A DNA stretch of 15,210 nt from Chthonomonadaceae bacterium (GTDB lineage: Bacteria > Armatimonadota > Chthonomonadetes > Chthonomonadales > Chthonomonadaceae). The notes under the pieces were generated by a model. The model was not told the origin of the DNA. It searched no databases and was given only the letters and a program-made list of their open reading frames with translations. Every line of letters starts with the position of its first letter. The first letter of the stretch is position 1. Of the stretch, positions 1 to 7,060 are shown piece after piece. Location of the stretch: assembly GCA_014377395.1 (NCBI GenBank), contig JACMPS010000296.1, positions 1 to 15,210 of the forward strand, written 5' to 3'. The translations under genes were made by a program, and so were the position numbers.

Positions 1-182
1 CCTGTTCCTGTCGCCGTCAAGCCCAACAGCAACAATGCCCCATTGCCGGGGTAGAGAGGATCAACAAGAGAAATCAGAAACGAGGAGGCAACCCCGATAC
101 CCGCAGGAATGTGGTAGCGCGGCATCTTGATTGCCCGCTTCAGCAGAAAACTTCGGTAGTTGATTTCGTCTTTGAGGTTCAT
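1..182 (-). CDS. Partial membrane protein of unknown function (N-terminus only)
   Basis: A leftward reading frame enters with an ATG at 182 and runs off the left edge, giving about 60 residues. It opens with a charged segment (MNLKDEINYRSFLLKRAIK) followed by hydrophobic stretches around residues 25-40 and 47-58, so this is probably the start of an integral membrane protein. It lies 46 bp downstream of the solute-binding-like gene on the same strand and is probably co-transcribed with it. No good Shine-Dalgarno precedes the ATG; an internal ATG at 125 is an alternative start. I do not recognise the family, and the visible part is too short to assign a function. Confidence 0.6.
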   Translation of the reverse strand, partial: MNLKDEINYRSFLLKRAIKMPRYHIPAGIGVASSFLISLVDPLYPGNGALLLLGLTATGT

Positions 183-228
183 CGTTTGTACAGGATTTGT
201 GCAAAAAATTACAGGGATAGGTGGAAAA

Positions 229-1272
229 TTAAAGCCGCTTCCCACCGTTGAAAGACTTCTCCCAGAGCCGTTTTTCCCGGTTCACATCTCCCTGATCTTC
301 GATTGCCGTTGTCCCCGTAAGGCTCGGCAAGGCACTGTTCCGCGTGAAAAATTGAATGAACTTCGTCAGGCGGTCTCCGTGTTTTGCCATTCCCGATTTC
401 AGTGCCACAATCGCGGGAGTCTCAAAGACGGTCTTTTTCGGCACGACCTTGTACAGTGTCCCGTTTGCGCGAAGAAACTCCCGATCCGCGAGGGTGTTAT
501 GCACAAGAATAAAATCAAGGCGCGTGTCCTGAGCGAACTCCGACGCCAGCGGACCCGAATCTTCCAGCCGCTTCTCAAAGCCTTTTGCTTTGAGATCACT
601 CAGGTAAGACCCAAAGGTGTAGGGCTTACTGATCTCCATAGTTCTGATTTGATCTCTATAAGCCCACTTCAAGTATTGCGCGGCACTGTCGCCCCCGCCG
701 GACTTAAGCAAGTCGGCGCAAGCGAAATGAAATTTGCCTTTTGGTAAAACTGCAAGCGGATTTTCCTGCGTGAGATAGGCGTCGAGTTCCGCCTGTTTGC
801 TTTTCTTGACCAGAAAGACAAGTGGTTGCGGGGGCAGCAATCCGATTTGCGAGGAGTCATCCCGGTTGACGAATTTGCTTCCGCTTGCGGAAACCAGATC
901 ATCAATGAGGGCTTTCGAGGAGGTCAACCAGAGATCAGGCAGAGAACTCCCAGGCGGCAAAGACAGAATGTGTTGCATGGCGGTGCGTGATCCCTCTTTC
1001 GGCAGAAGCGAAAGGGGAGAGTCGGCTCCACCCTGCTCTCGCCAATGATCGGAGACGGACTGCGCAATGTCGTAATAAGTTTCGCTTGTTTGCAAGGTGA
1101 TCGGGGTTTGCATTCCGTCAAATTGATTTTGTGCTGTCCCCGTGAAGACCACTTGAGGAGGGGCAACATTGGGTGCCTGTTTGGTTCGACTGAACAGCGT
1201 GAACAAAATCACTAACCCGATAGCCGCCGCTACCCCAAGACAACTCAGATTCCCGGCGTTTTGATTCCGCAT
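229..1272 (-). CDS. Membrane-anchored extracellular solute-binding-like protein
   Basis: This 347-residue protein has one N-terminal hydrophobic segment (about residues 10-28) acting as an uncleaved anchor or signal, followed by a soluble extracytoplasmic domain. The domain reads like a type 2 periplasmic binding fold: a strand and helix near residues 58-80, a GSRTAMQ helix near 94-100, PDLWLTSS at 112-119, and LVFLVKKSK at 151-159, where family members usually switch lobes. This layout is known from the binding-protein domains of VWA-associated and molybdate-like proteins, but no VWA domain is present here. The start is supported by GGAGAGAAG a few bases upstream of the ATG. No ABC permease or ATPase is visible nearby, so transport is not demonstrated; a sensor or envelope role is equally possible. 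The gene diverges from the membrane protein at 1541. Confidence 0.85.
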   Translation of the reverse strand: MRNQNAGNLSCLGVAAAIGLVILFTLFSRTKQAPNVAPPQVVFTGTAQNQFDGMQTPITLQTSETYYDIAQSVSDHWREQGGADSPLSLLPKEGSRTAMQHILSLPPGSSLPDLWLTSSKALIDDLVSASGSKFVNRDDSSQIGLLPPQPLVFLVKKSKQAELDAYLTQENPLAVLPKGKFHFACADLLKSGGGDSAAQYLKWAYRDQIRTMEISKPYTFGSYLSDLKAKGFEKRLEDSGPLASEFAQDTRLDFILVHNTLADREFLRANGTLYKVVPKKTVFETPAIVALKSGMAKHGDRLTKFIQFFTRNSALPSLTGTTAIEDQGDVNREKRLWEKSFNGGKRL

Positions 1273-1540
1273 TGATCTTCTCTCCGTTGTCCCCTGACAT
1301 TTTTAATTTCGACGCTCACCTCTCCTACGTTCGCGATTGAGGATCGGTTTTCCTGTTTTCGCGGTTTGCACGTTCGCTCTTCCGGCATCATCTGTAAAGA
1401 GGAGAAACTTCTGTCTTGACCTTACCCGAAAGCCTACGAGTTTTTCATAAATTGGAGAAAATTGCGGGGAGAGGTGGCACGAGTTCTGCCCTCAAGCAAA
1501 CAAGAAGCCGTCTCTCCAAGCGCAAGAAAGCAGAAAATAT
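1273..1540. other. Divergent intergenic region
   Basis: This 268-bp gap lies between the leftward binding-like gene and the rightward membrane protein, so it should carry both promoters. A TTGACC at 1416-1421 and a CATAAA at 1446-1451 are present on the plus strand, but the 24-bp spacing is too long for a convincing sigma-70 promoter. I found no small gene, RNA gene or strong hairpin in it. Confidence 0.5.
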
Positions 1541-2911
1541 TTGAATAGAAGCAAAGGCAGAATTTACGAAGTCATCCTGTTATTTGCCGTTTTTGTAGTA
1601 GCGAATGTAATGGGCGCGAACTTCCAGAAACGAATTTCCTATCATGATGGCAAGGGATGGGAGGGGGTTGCCTACACGCAGGTAGCAGAACAATTTGCTC
1701 AGCACAAGCCGATTATCGGGGAGGCTCCCATGGTTTATCGGGTGGGGACGCCGTTTCTCGTCTCGAAAATTAGCCCCAACAACCTGTTTCGTGGCTTTGT
1801 AATCGTCAATCTCTTTGCCAATTTCGTTTCTCTGGCACTTCTTATCGTCTGGTTACGGCTCTATCTGACAAATTGGAAAATTCGCACTGCCCTCGGTTTA
1901 ATGTTTGTGTTGCAGTGGGACACGCCGACGCGCTGGCTCTGGTTTTACCCCGCGCACACCGATCCGATGTTGTGGGTTTTTCTGCTCGGTGGGCTGATTT
2001 TGCTCAATCGCCTCCAGAACCTGGAGTTGCACGGGAGTCCCCGTCCTCTTCTTGTCGGGCTTTGTGCGCTCTCGTTTTTCGGGGTTTTGTTTCGGGAAGT
2101 GGCGATCATCATTCCGCTCGTTCTTCTGTTCGTCTACAATCCGCTCACAAAGATGGAGGGAATTGCCGAAACGCTCAAGGCGATCTTGCGCCCAAAATTG
2201 GTTTATTTTGCCCCTCTTTTGTGGGGATTGCTCGCTCTGGTCATCCTTAAAAAATCGGTTTCGCAGGAGGCAGGCTTTTCCTTTTTCGGCACGGCACGGC
2301 ACTGGGCTTACGCGAAGCCCGTTCTCACTTACATTCACGCCCTGTTTCTGGCTTTCGGACCCGTTCTTTTTGTTTTGCTTTATCGGTGGCGTTCGGCGCG
2401 GTCTTTTTTGCGCGCACATCAGTTTATGGCGGTTTACCTTCTTTTTTTCGCCGTCATGGGCTATCTCGGCGGCACCGACACGGAACGTCTGCTTTACTGG
2501 TCAATGCCCGTTGTCTTCGTCCTGCTCGGAAGGGCGTTGGAGGACTGCAAATCTCTGCTCACTCCCGCTCTGGTACTCGCTCTGCTCGTCTCCGCACAAC
2601 TCCTTGCCAGTCGCGCCCTCATGCTCACCCCCGATTACACGGAGGGAAGGGTTTCGCACTCGATTCCGATTTTCACTCCTATGGGGAGAAACGCTTACTT
2701 CATGGATTTGTTTTCGTTTCATGGAACCCCGACCGTCGAGCTTATTTCCTTTCTGGAGTACCTTGTTTTCGGGATTTTGCTCTTTGAATGGTTTCAATAT
2801 CGCCGCCGCGCCCTGAGCAAAACGCGAAAAGTCATCTACGAAAAAGCGGTTGTCCAGAAAGTTGTTTCCGTCTCTGATCACACCGCAAAACCAGAGAAGG
2901 TTGAAGCATAA
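1541..2911 (+). CDS. Polytopic membrane protein, possible GT-C type glycosyltransferase
   Basis: The 456-residue protein has roughly ten hydrophobic segments, starting with one at residues 9-25. A large first extracytoplasmic loop follows, containing YHDGKGWEGVAYTQVAEQF and then a PMVYRVGTPFL stretch. An acidic first loop followed by an aromatic-Ala pattern and a conserved Arg/Pro is the usual layout of GT-C polyprenyl-phosphate-sugar transferases, so transfer of a sugar to an envelope acceptor is the best guess. The family is not firmly recognised. A second loop holds WFYPAHTDPM at about residues 134-143. The C-terminal 45 residues are basic and cytoplasmic. The start is a TTG with only a weak purine stretch upstream; the next in-frame ATG (1610) would delete the first membrane segment, so TTG is preferred. 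It is monocistronic, ending before the hairpin at 2985. Confidence 0.88.
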   Translation: MNRSKGRIYEVILLFAVFVVANVMGANFQKRISYHDGKGWEGVAYTQVAEQFAQHKPIIGEAPMVYRVGTPFLVSKISPNNLFRGFVIVNLFANFVSLALLIVWLRLYLTNWKIRTALGLMFVLQWDTPTRWLWFYPAHTDPMLWVFLLGGLILLNRLQNLELHGSPRPLLVGLCALSFFGVLFREVAIIIPLVLLFVYNPLTKMEGIAETLKAILRPKLVYFAPLLWGLLALVILKKSVSQEAGFSFFGTARHWAYAKPVLTYIHALFLAFGPVLFVLLYRWRSARSFLRAHQFMAVYLLFFAVMGYLGGTDTERLLYWSMPVVFVLLGRALEDCKSLLTPALVLALLVSAQLLASRALMLTPDYTEGRVSHSIPIFTPMGRNAYFMDLFSFHGTPTVELISFLEYLVFGILLFEWFQYRRRALSKTRKVIYEKAVVQKVVSVSDHTAKPEKVEA

Positions 2912-2984
2912 AGAAACTCACTTCTTCTCTTTTGCACCAATTTTCTGAGTTCCGATGACCCCATGATCTTCTGTTTCTTCTTTT

Positions 2985-3018
2985 CCCCTTTCTCCACGAA
3001 AGGGGATTGTTTTTTGTG
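2985..3018 (+). terminator. Rho-independent terminator after the membrane-protein gene
   Basis: A perfect 8-bp stem, CCCCTTTC at 2985-2992 with GAAAGGGG at 2998-3005, has a five-base loop (TCCAC) and is followed by ATTGTTTTTTG. It sits 73 bp after the stop codon at 2911 and separates that gene from dsbD. Further copies of the arm sequences lie downstream at 3025-3032 and 3083-3089, which allow alternative pairings. The 280-bp gap around it contains no other gene that I can support. Confidence 0.85.
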
Positions 3019-3191
3019 TTGGAACCCCTTTCAGGCTCAGGCACGTATCACAAAGCGGGCGAACGCAGGAATTTCCCAGGTCAAAGGGGAACTATCGGGT
3101 GGCGTCCGTAAGTTATTCTGTCTGTCTGACGAATTTGATAAGTCCGAAAAGACGCCTGAGATAAGACAGAAAGGTTCGAGTGGGAGAGAAT

Positions 3192-5333
3192 ATGAAGCAT
3201 GAGAATGAAATAAGAACGGTGAACCGAAGAAAAGAAAGCCGTTTTCTAAAGGCACTTTTTACCGTTGTGGCACTGATGGGATGCGTTTTACCCGCTCTCG
3301 CACAGAAAAATGCGACATGGACGGCGAAACTCGCTCCCGGCGAAGTGAGAGGCGGTGAGGGATCACAGATCATCGTGACGGCGACCGTCAAAGCCCCCTG
3401 GCACGTTTACTCCCTGACCCAACCTGAGGGCGGGCCTCTGAAGACAACGATTGAAGTCGTACCGGGTGCGGTTTCCGCTTTTGGTAAGCCAGTACAACCG
3501 AAACCCAAAAAAGGCTTCGACAAAGGCTTCAATATCAACATCGAAACCTTCGAGAATAAGGTCTCTTTCGGTGTCCCCGTCAAAATCAAGACCGGGGTGA
3601 GCGGTAAGCAGACGGCGAAACTCAAAATCCGCTTTATGCTGTGCAACGACAGAGCCTGTCTTCCTCCCTCAACAGAGGAGGTGACAGTTTCCTTTGTCGT
3701 GGCAAAGGGCGCGGCGCGCGGCGGCAAAATGAAGCCGATCACGACCGTCCCGAAATCCGCAAGTCTGACAACCCCCTCTCAATCCGAGTTTCTCGGAATG
3801 GGAGCGGAAGAGAATACGCTTACCTTGTTGACGGAAAATCGAAATGAGAAAATGGGTGGCACATTCATTCTCGCACAATCTCCGGTGACTTCCGCTCCTC
3901 TTCCTCCGACTGATTCGGGGGGGGCGGGAAACGCGGGGGGGCAGGTGAAAGAAGCACTGGGGAAGGGATTAATTCCCTTCCTTTCGCTTTCATTCGGGGC
4001 GGGTTTGATTGCCCTGCTCACGCCCTGCGTCTTCCCCATGATCCCGATTACGGTCAGTTTTTTTATCAAGAGAAAAGCAGGAGAACCCGGCGGTGGACTG
4101 TCCGGTGCGCTCGCTTACTGTGCCGGAATTATCGGCACTTTTACAATTTTAGGGGTGGGGGTGACGGTTCTTTTCGGGGCGGAGCGATTGCAACAATTCG
4201 CGGTCAACCCAATTGTCAACCTCGCTTTCGGGCTTCTGTTTGTCGTTCTCGGTCTCAGTTTGCTCGGCGTTTACGAACTCGCACTGCCCGCTTCCTGGAC
4301 GAACTCGGTGCAAACGAACGCTCGTAGCAAAAGCGGCTATCTGCAACCCTTTTTGATGGGGCTTGCCTTCACGATGACCTCGTTCACCTGCACGGTTCCC
4401 TATGTCGGCACGGTGCTGGCATCGGCGACACGCGGCAACATCGTTACCCCGATGCTTGGAATGTTCTCTTTCGGGCTTGCGTTTGCGCTTCCTTTTTTTC
4501 TGCTGGCAATTTTCCCTCAAGCACTCACCAAACTTCCGAAATCAGGGCAATGGCTGATCACGGTGAAGGCATTCATGGGCTTGATGGAGTTTGCCGCCGC
4601 CCTTAAGTTTTTCTCGAATACCGACCTTTTTTACTCTAGTGGAATTCTCACCCGTGAGGTGTTTCTGGCGTCGTGGGCGATCATCGGGATTGTCGCGGGG
4701 CTTTATCTGCTCGGCGCGATCCGCTTTCCGAAAGACCCAGCCGATGAAAAAATCGGAGTGGTACGACGTACTTTCGGAGCGGCAACAATCGGAATTGCTT
4801 TGCTGTGCTTGCTTGGTGTACGCGGCGGTTCGCTCGGTTACGCGGAGTCGTTTCTCCCTCCGTCCCCTTACCCGTTCCGAGAGGGAAGCCCCCTCGCAAT
4901 CAAGAGTGTTGTTCCCGACAAAACCTCGTCAAGTGCAGGGCGTCCTGACCCCAATGCTCCTGTTGCCTGGCTTAAAACTTATGAGGAAGCCGTGGCAAAA
5001 GCGAAAAGTCTGAACAAGCCTATCTTAATAGATTTCACGGGGCTGTACTGTTCGAATTGTCGTCAGATGGAGCGCAACGTCTTCCCGAAGCCGGAGGTCG
5101 AAAGTGAATTCCGCGAGTACGTCACGGTTCAACTGTACACGGATCGAGGAACGCCCGAAGACAACAAAAATCAGGCACTCCTCAAGCAAATGGCGAACAC
5201 GATTGCCCTCCCCGTTTATGTTGCCGTGACTCCGGACGGTAAAGTCGTCAAAAAATTCGAGGGCTTGGCAAGCAGTCCAGCCGACTTCGTGACCTTTTTG
5301 CAGGAGGGACGCGGTAAAGGAACCACCCTGTAG
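3192..5333 (+). CDS. dsbD: Thiol:disulfide interchange protein DsbD
   Basis: This 713-residue inner-membrane protein carries electrons from cytoplasmic thioredoxin to periplasmic disulfide isomerases or cytochrome c maturation factors. All three family domains are present. After a signal peptide (cleavage likely after ALA near residue 37), the periplasmic alpha domain spans about 40-172 and has its cysteine pair at C151 and C156 (LCNDRACLPP). The membrane beta domain spans about 257-545, with C279 in LTPCVFPMIP and C400 in SFTCTVPYVG. The C-terminal thioredoxin-like gamma domain has YCSNC (C620, C623) and a cis-proline at about P674 (ALPVYV). A low-complexity Gly/Pro linker joins alpha and beta. 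The ATG at 3192 is chosen because GGGAGAG lies at the right distance; a GTG at 3180 would overlap that site. It appears monocistronic, with no ccm genes or isomerase alongside. Confidence 0.96.
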   Translation: MKHENEIRTVNRRKESRFLKALFTVVALMGCVLPALAQKNATWTAKLAPGEVRGGEGSQIIVTATVKAPWHVYSLTQPEGGPLKTTIEVVPGAVSAFGKPVQPKPKKGFDKGFNINIETFENKVSFGVPVKIKTGVSGKQTAKLKIRFMLCNDRACLPPSTEEVTVSFVVAKGAARGGKMKPITTVPKSASLTTPSQSEFLGMGAEENTLTLLTENRNEKMGGTFILAQSPVTSAPLPPTDSGGAGNAGGQVKEALGKGLIPFLSLSFGAGLIALLTPCVFPMIPITVSFFIKRKAGEPGGGLSGALAYCAGIIGTFTILGVGVTVLFGAERLQQFAVNPIVNLAFGLLFVVLGLSLLGVYELALPASWTNSVQTNARSKSGYLQPFLMGLAFTMTSFTCTVPYVGTVLASATRGNIVTPMLGMFSFGLAFALPFFLLAIFPQALTKLPKSGQWLITVKAFMGLMEFAAALKFFSNTDLFYSSGILTREVFLASWAIIGIVAGLYLLGAIRFPKDPADEKIGVVRRTFGAATIGIALLCLLGVRGGSLGYAESFLPPSPYPFREGSPLAIKSVVPDKTSSSAGRPDPNAPVAWLKTYEEAVAKAKSLNKPILIDFTGLYCSNCRQMERNVFPKPEVESEFREYVTVQLYTDRGTPEDNKNQALLKQMANTIALPVYVAVTPDGKVVKKFEGLASSPADFVTFLQEGRGKGTTL

Positions 5334-5404
5334 CGAGGGGTTAGGAATCAGGGAGTAGGGATTAGGAAAATGCGGAGGAAAGAGACCTCACGCAAAGAGT
5401 AAAA

Positions 5405-5541
5405 AGTGTTAAGGATTAAGTGTTGAGTTGAACTTTGCCAATGTGAGAGATATTTGCCTCTGCTCCCCTCGCCCGGATTTTGGGGAGGGGTTGGGGTGAG
5501 GGCAAAGAAAATCTTCATCTCAACACTCAATCCTTAACACT
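5405..5541. repeat. Long inverted repeat enclosing a G/C-rich repeat
   Basis: The arms at 5405-5427 and 5519-5541 are 23 bp long and complementary at all but one position (A5418 opposite C5528). They enclose 91 bp. Each arm is built from the shorter word AGTGTTAAG/AGTGTTGAG, or its complement CTCAACACT, and one more copy of CTCAACACT lies just outside at 5540-5548. The preceding stretch, 5338-5370, is also built of repeated TTAGGAAT/ATTAGGAAA words. The whole 231-bp gap between dsbD and the SDR gene therefore appears to be dispersed-repeat material without a coding frame. It could be a small non-autonomous mobile element or a transcript-end stem-loop. Confidence 0.8.
5457..5505. repeat. CCCTCACCCCAACCCC-type dispersed intergenic repeat
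   Basis: Read on the minus strand, this segment contains CCCTCACCCCAACCCCTCCC and then GGGCGAGGGG, separated by an AT-rich bridge. Words of this type are known as high-copy intergenic repeats in several bacterial phyla. The C-rich and G-rich halves can fold on each other inside the larger inverted repeat. The copy number in this genome cannot be seen from one window. Confidence 0.6.
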
Positions 5542-5553
5542 CAACACTTCCCC

Positions 5554-5559
5554 AAGGAG
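5554..5559 (+). promoter_or_regulatory. Shine-Dalgarno of the SDR gene
   Basis: AAGGAG lies five bases before the ATG at 5565, fixing the start of the first gene in the SDR-ankyrin-hydrolase operon. It lies directly after the outer repeat words. Confidence 0.85.
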
Positions 5560-5564
5560 TTTTC

Positions 5565-6335
5565 ATGTCAATTTTCAAGAGTTTTAGTTTAGAAGGCAAG
5601 GTGGCATTGGTAACGGGTGGCTCGAAAGGGCTTGGCTACGCGATGGCAACGGCTCTGGCGGAGGCAGGTGCCGAGATTGCGCTTTGTAGCCGTACTCCCG
5701 GCGAAGCAAAAACGGCGGCGGATGCCATTCAAGCAACTACGGGAAAACGTGCCCTCGGCTTTGTGGCGGACGTGACGAACAAAGATTCGGTGCAGAGTCT
5801 GGCGGAGGAACTCTCTTTCGCGTTTGGCAAGACGGATATTCTCGTCAACAACGCCGGAATCAATGTTCGTAAATCTACGCAGGAATTGTTGGAAGAAGAC
5901 TGGGATTCCGTGATGGATATCTCCGTCAAAGGCTCTTTTCTCCTTTCGCAAGCCCTGATGCCCGAAATGATCGAGCGGAATTACGGGCGGATCATCATGC
6001 TTGGCTCGATTATGTCTTTTGTTTCGATCCCGAACCGTGCCGCCTATGCCTCCGCGAAGTCTGCGTTGTTGGGTCTCACGCGAACTCTGGCACTGGAAGG
6101 CGCACCGTATGGCGTGACGGTCAACTGCCTTTGTCCGGGCCCCTTTGAGACGGAAATGAACAAACCGCTGATGAACGATCCGGTCGCTTATGCCGCGTTT
6201 CTCTCTAAAATCCCTCTGGGTCGTTGGGGGCAACCGGAAGAGCTCGGTGGCGCGATTGTCTACCTCGCTTCGCCTGCTTCTGCGTTTATGACCGGAACTT
6301 CCTTCACGCTCGACGGGGGCTGGACGGCACAATGA
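5565..6335 (+). CDS. Short-chain dehydrogenase/reductase (gluconate 5-dehydrogenase-like)
   Basis: The product is a cytoplasmic 256-residue classical SDR oxidoreductase, the usual length. The Rossmann cofactor motif is TGGSKGLG (17-24). NNAG is at 95-98, the catalytic serine is S148, and the active-site YASAK has Y161 and K165; PG at 191-192 and a C-terminal LDGGW complete the family signature. Overall it resembles gluconate 5-dehydrogenase / 2-deoxy-gluconate 3-dehydrogenase members, implying NAD(P)-dependent oxidation of a sugar acid or related hydroxyl compound; the true substrate is unknown. The tetrad asparagine normally found in the V-N-L-K-G helix appears as serine here (S120 in DISVKG). 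It is followed by the ankyrin lipoprotein gene with an ATGA overlap, and the secreted hydrolase comes after that. This suggests the enzyme handles a product of polysaccharide breakdown. Confidence 0.95.
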   Translation: MSIFKSFSLEGKVALVTGGSKGLGYAMATALAEAGAEIALCSRTPGEAKTAADAIQATTGKRALGFVADVTNKDSVQSLAEELSFAFGKTDILVNNAGINVRKSTQELLEEDWDSVMDISVKGSFLLSQALMPEMIERNYGRIIMLGSIMSFVSIPNRAAYASAKSALLGLTRTLALEGAPYGVTVNCLCPGPFETEMNKPLMNDPVAYAAFLSKIPLGRWGQPEELGGAIVYLASPASAFMTGTSFTLDGGWTAQ

Positions 6336-7051
6336 CACGATTTTCAGTTCTTCCTTTCCGTATCTCTTTGTGTCTTTGCGCTTCTATTTTAGCAATCAGT
6401 ATGCTCGTAAGCGGGTGTACGAAAACCAATAGCAAATCCGCGTATCCGATCAGCCCCGAAGATCAAAAGCGGATGTCAACGGCTGTCAAACTGGATAAGC
6501 CGATTGATGTGCAGAGCATAATCGTTGAGGGAGTCAGTCCTGATTCTGTCAATGAAAACGGGATTCCTTATCTGATTGTTTGTGCGGAAATTGGGCTGAC
6601 AGACATTATTCGCCCACTGCTCTCCGCGAAAGCCGACCCGAATTTGACAACGAACGAGGGGCGCACGGCTCTCATGGCGGCGTCTCAAAAGGGGTTTCAC
6701 GATACCGTTAGAACCTTACTCGATAACGGAGCCTTGCCCGAACTGAAACTAAAATCAGGGGAACGCGCAGGGCAGACCGCCCTAATGCTGGCAAGTGAAA
6801 CCGGACAGAACGATATTGTCGGGACGCTGTTGGAAAAGGGCGCAAAGCCGAATACCGCCGATGACAAAGGGAGGACGGCACTGCACCTTGCTTCGGTGTC
6901 GGGGCAGGATTCTATTGTCTCAACGCTGATCGCCGCAAAAGCCGATGTCAACGTTCGCGCTCTAAGCGGTTCCACTCCCCTTAAAATCGCGATGGAACGT
7001 CATTTCCCCAACATCATCAAACTGCTGAAAGATGCGGGTGCAAGAGACTAA
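6332..7051 (+). CDS. Ankyrin-repeat lipoprotein
   Basis: This 239-residue protein begins with a hydrophobic signal segment ending in a lipobox-like LVSGC, so Cys29 is the predicted lipidated residue and the protein is probably held on an envelope membrane facing the periplasm. From about residue 75 to the end it is built of ankyrin repeats, seen as recurring NENGIPYLIVCAEIG, EGRTALMAASQKG, GQTALMLASETG, GRTALHLASVSG and GSTPLKIAMERH units, each followed by an I/V..LL stretch. Ankyrin stacks bind protein partners and have no enzymatic activity. The ATG at 6332 overlaps the SDR stop codon (ATGA), indicating translational coupling; the longer open frame upstream of it lies inside the SDR gene and is ignored. 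The hydrolase gene starts 9 bp after its stop, so all three probably share one transcript. Confidence 0.93.
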   Translation: MTRFSVLPFRISLCLCASILAISMLVSGCTKTNSKSAYPISPEDQKRMSTAVKLDKPIDVQSIIVEGVSPDSVNENGIPYLIVCAEIGLTDIIRPLLSAKADPNLTTNEGRTALMAASQKGFHDTVRTLLDNGALPELKLKSGERAGQTALMLASETGQNDIVGTLLEKGAKPNTADDKGRTALHLASVSGQDSIVSTLIAAKADVNVRALSGSTPLKIAMERHFPNIIKLLKDAGARD

Positions 7052-7060
7052 AGATGAGTA

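Noticed and set aside
160..747. A 195-residue open frame on the plus strand
   Set aside because: It lies antisense to the 229-1272 gene, has no ribosome site and its protein looks like random translation; the minus-strand frame has a coherent signal anchor and binding-fold pattern.
1416..1451. TTGACC and CATAAA as a promoter for the membrane-protein gene
   Set aside because: The 24-bp spacing is outside the usual sigma-70 range and the -10 match is poor.
2052..2816. A 254-residue open frame on the plus strand inside the membrane-protein gene
   Set aside because: It is an out-of-frame shadow of the polytopic membrane protein, rich in Ser/Phe/Cys with no start signal.
5589..6338. A 249-residue open frame on the minus strand
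   Set aside because: It is exactly antisense to the SDR gene, whose motifs are unmistakable; the minus-strand translation is rich in Arg and has no family features.
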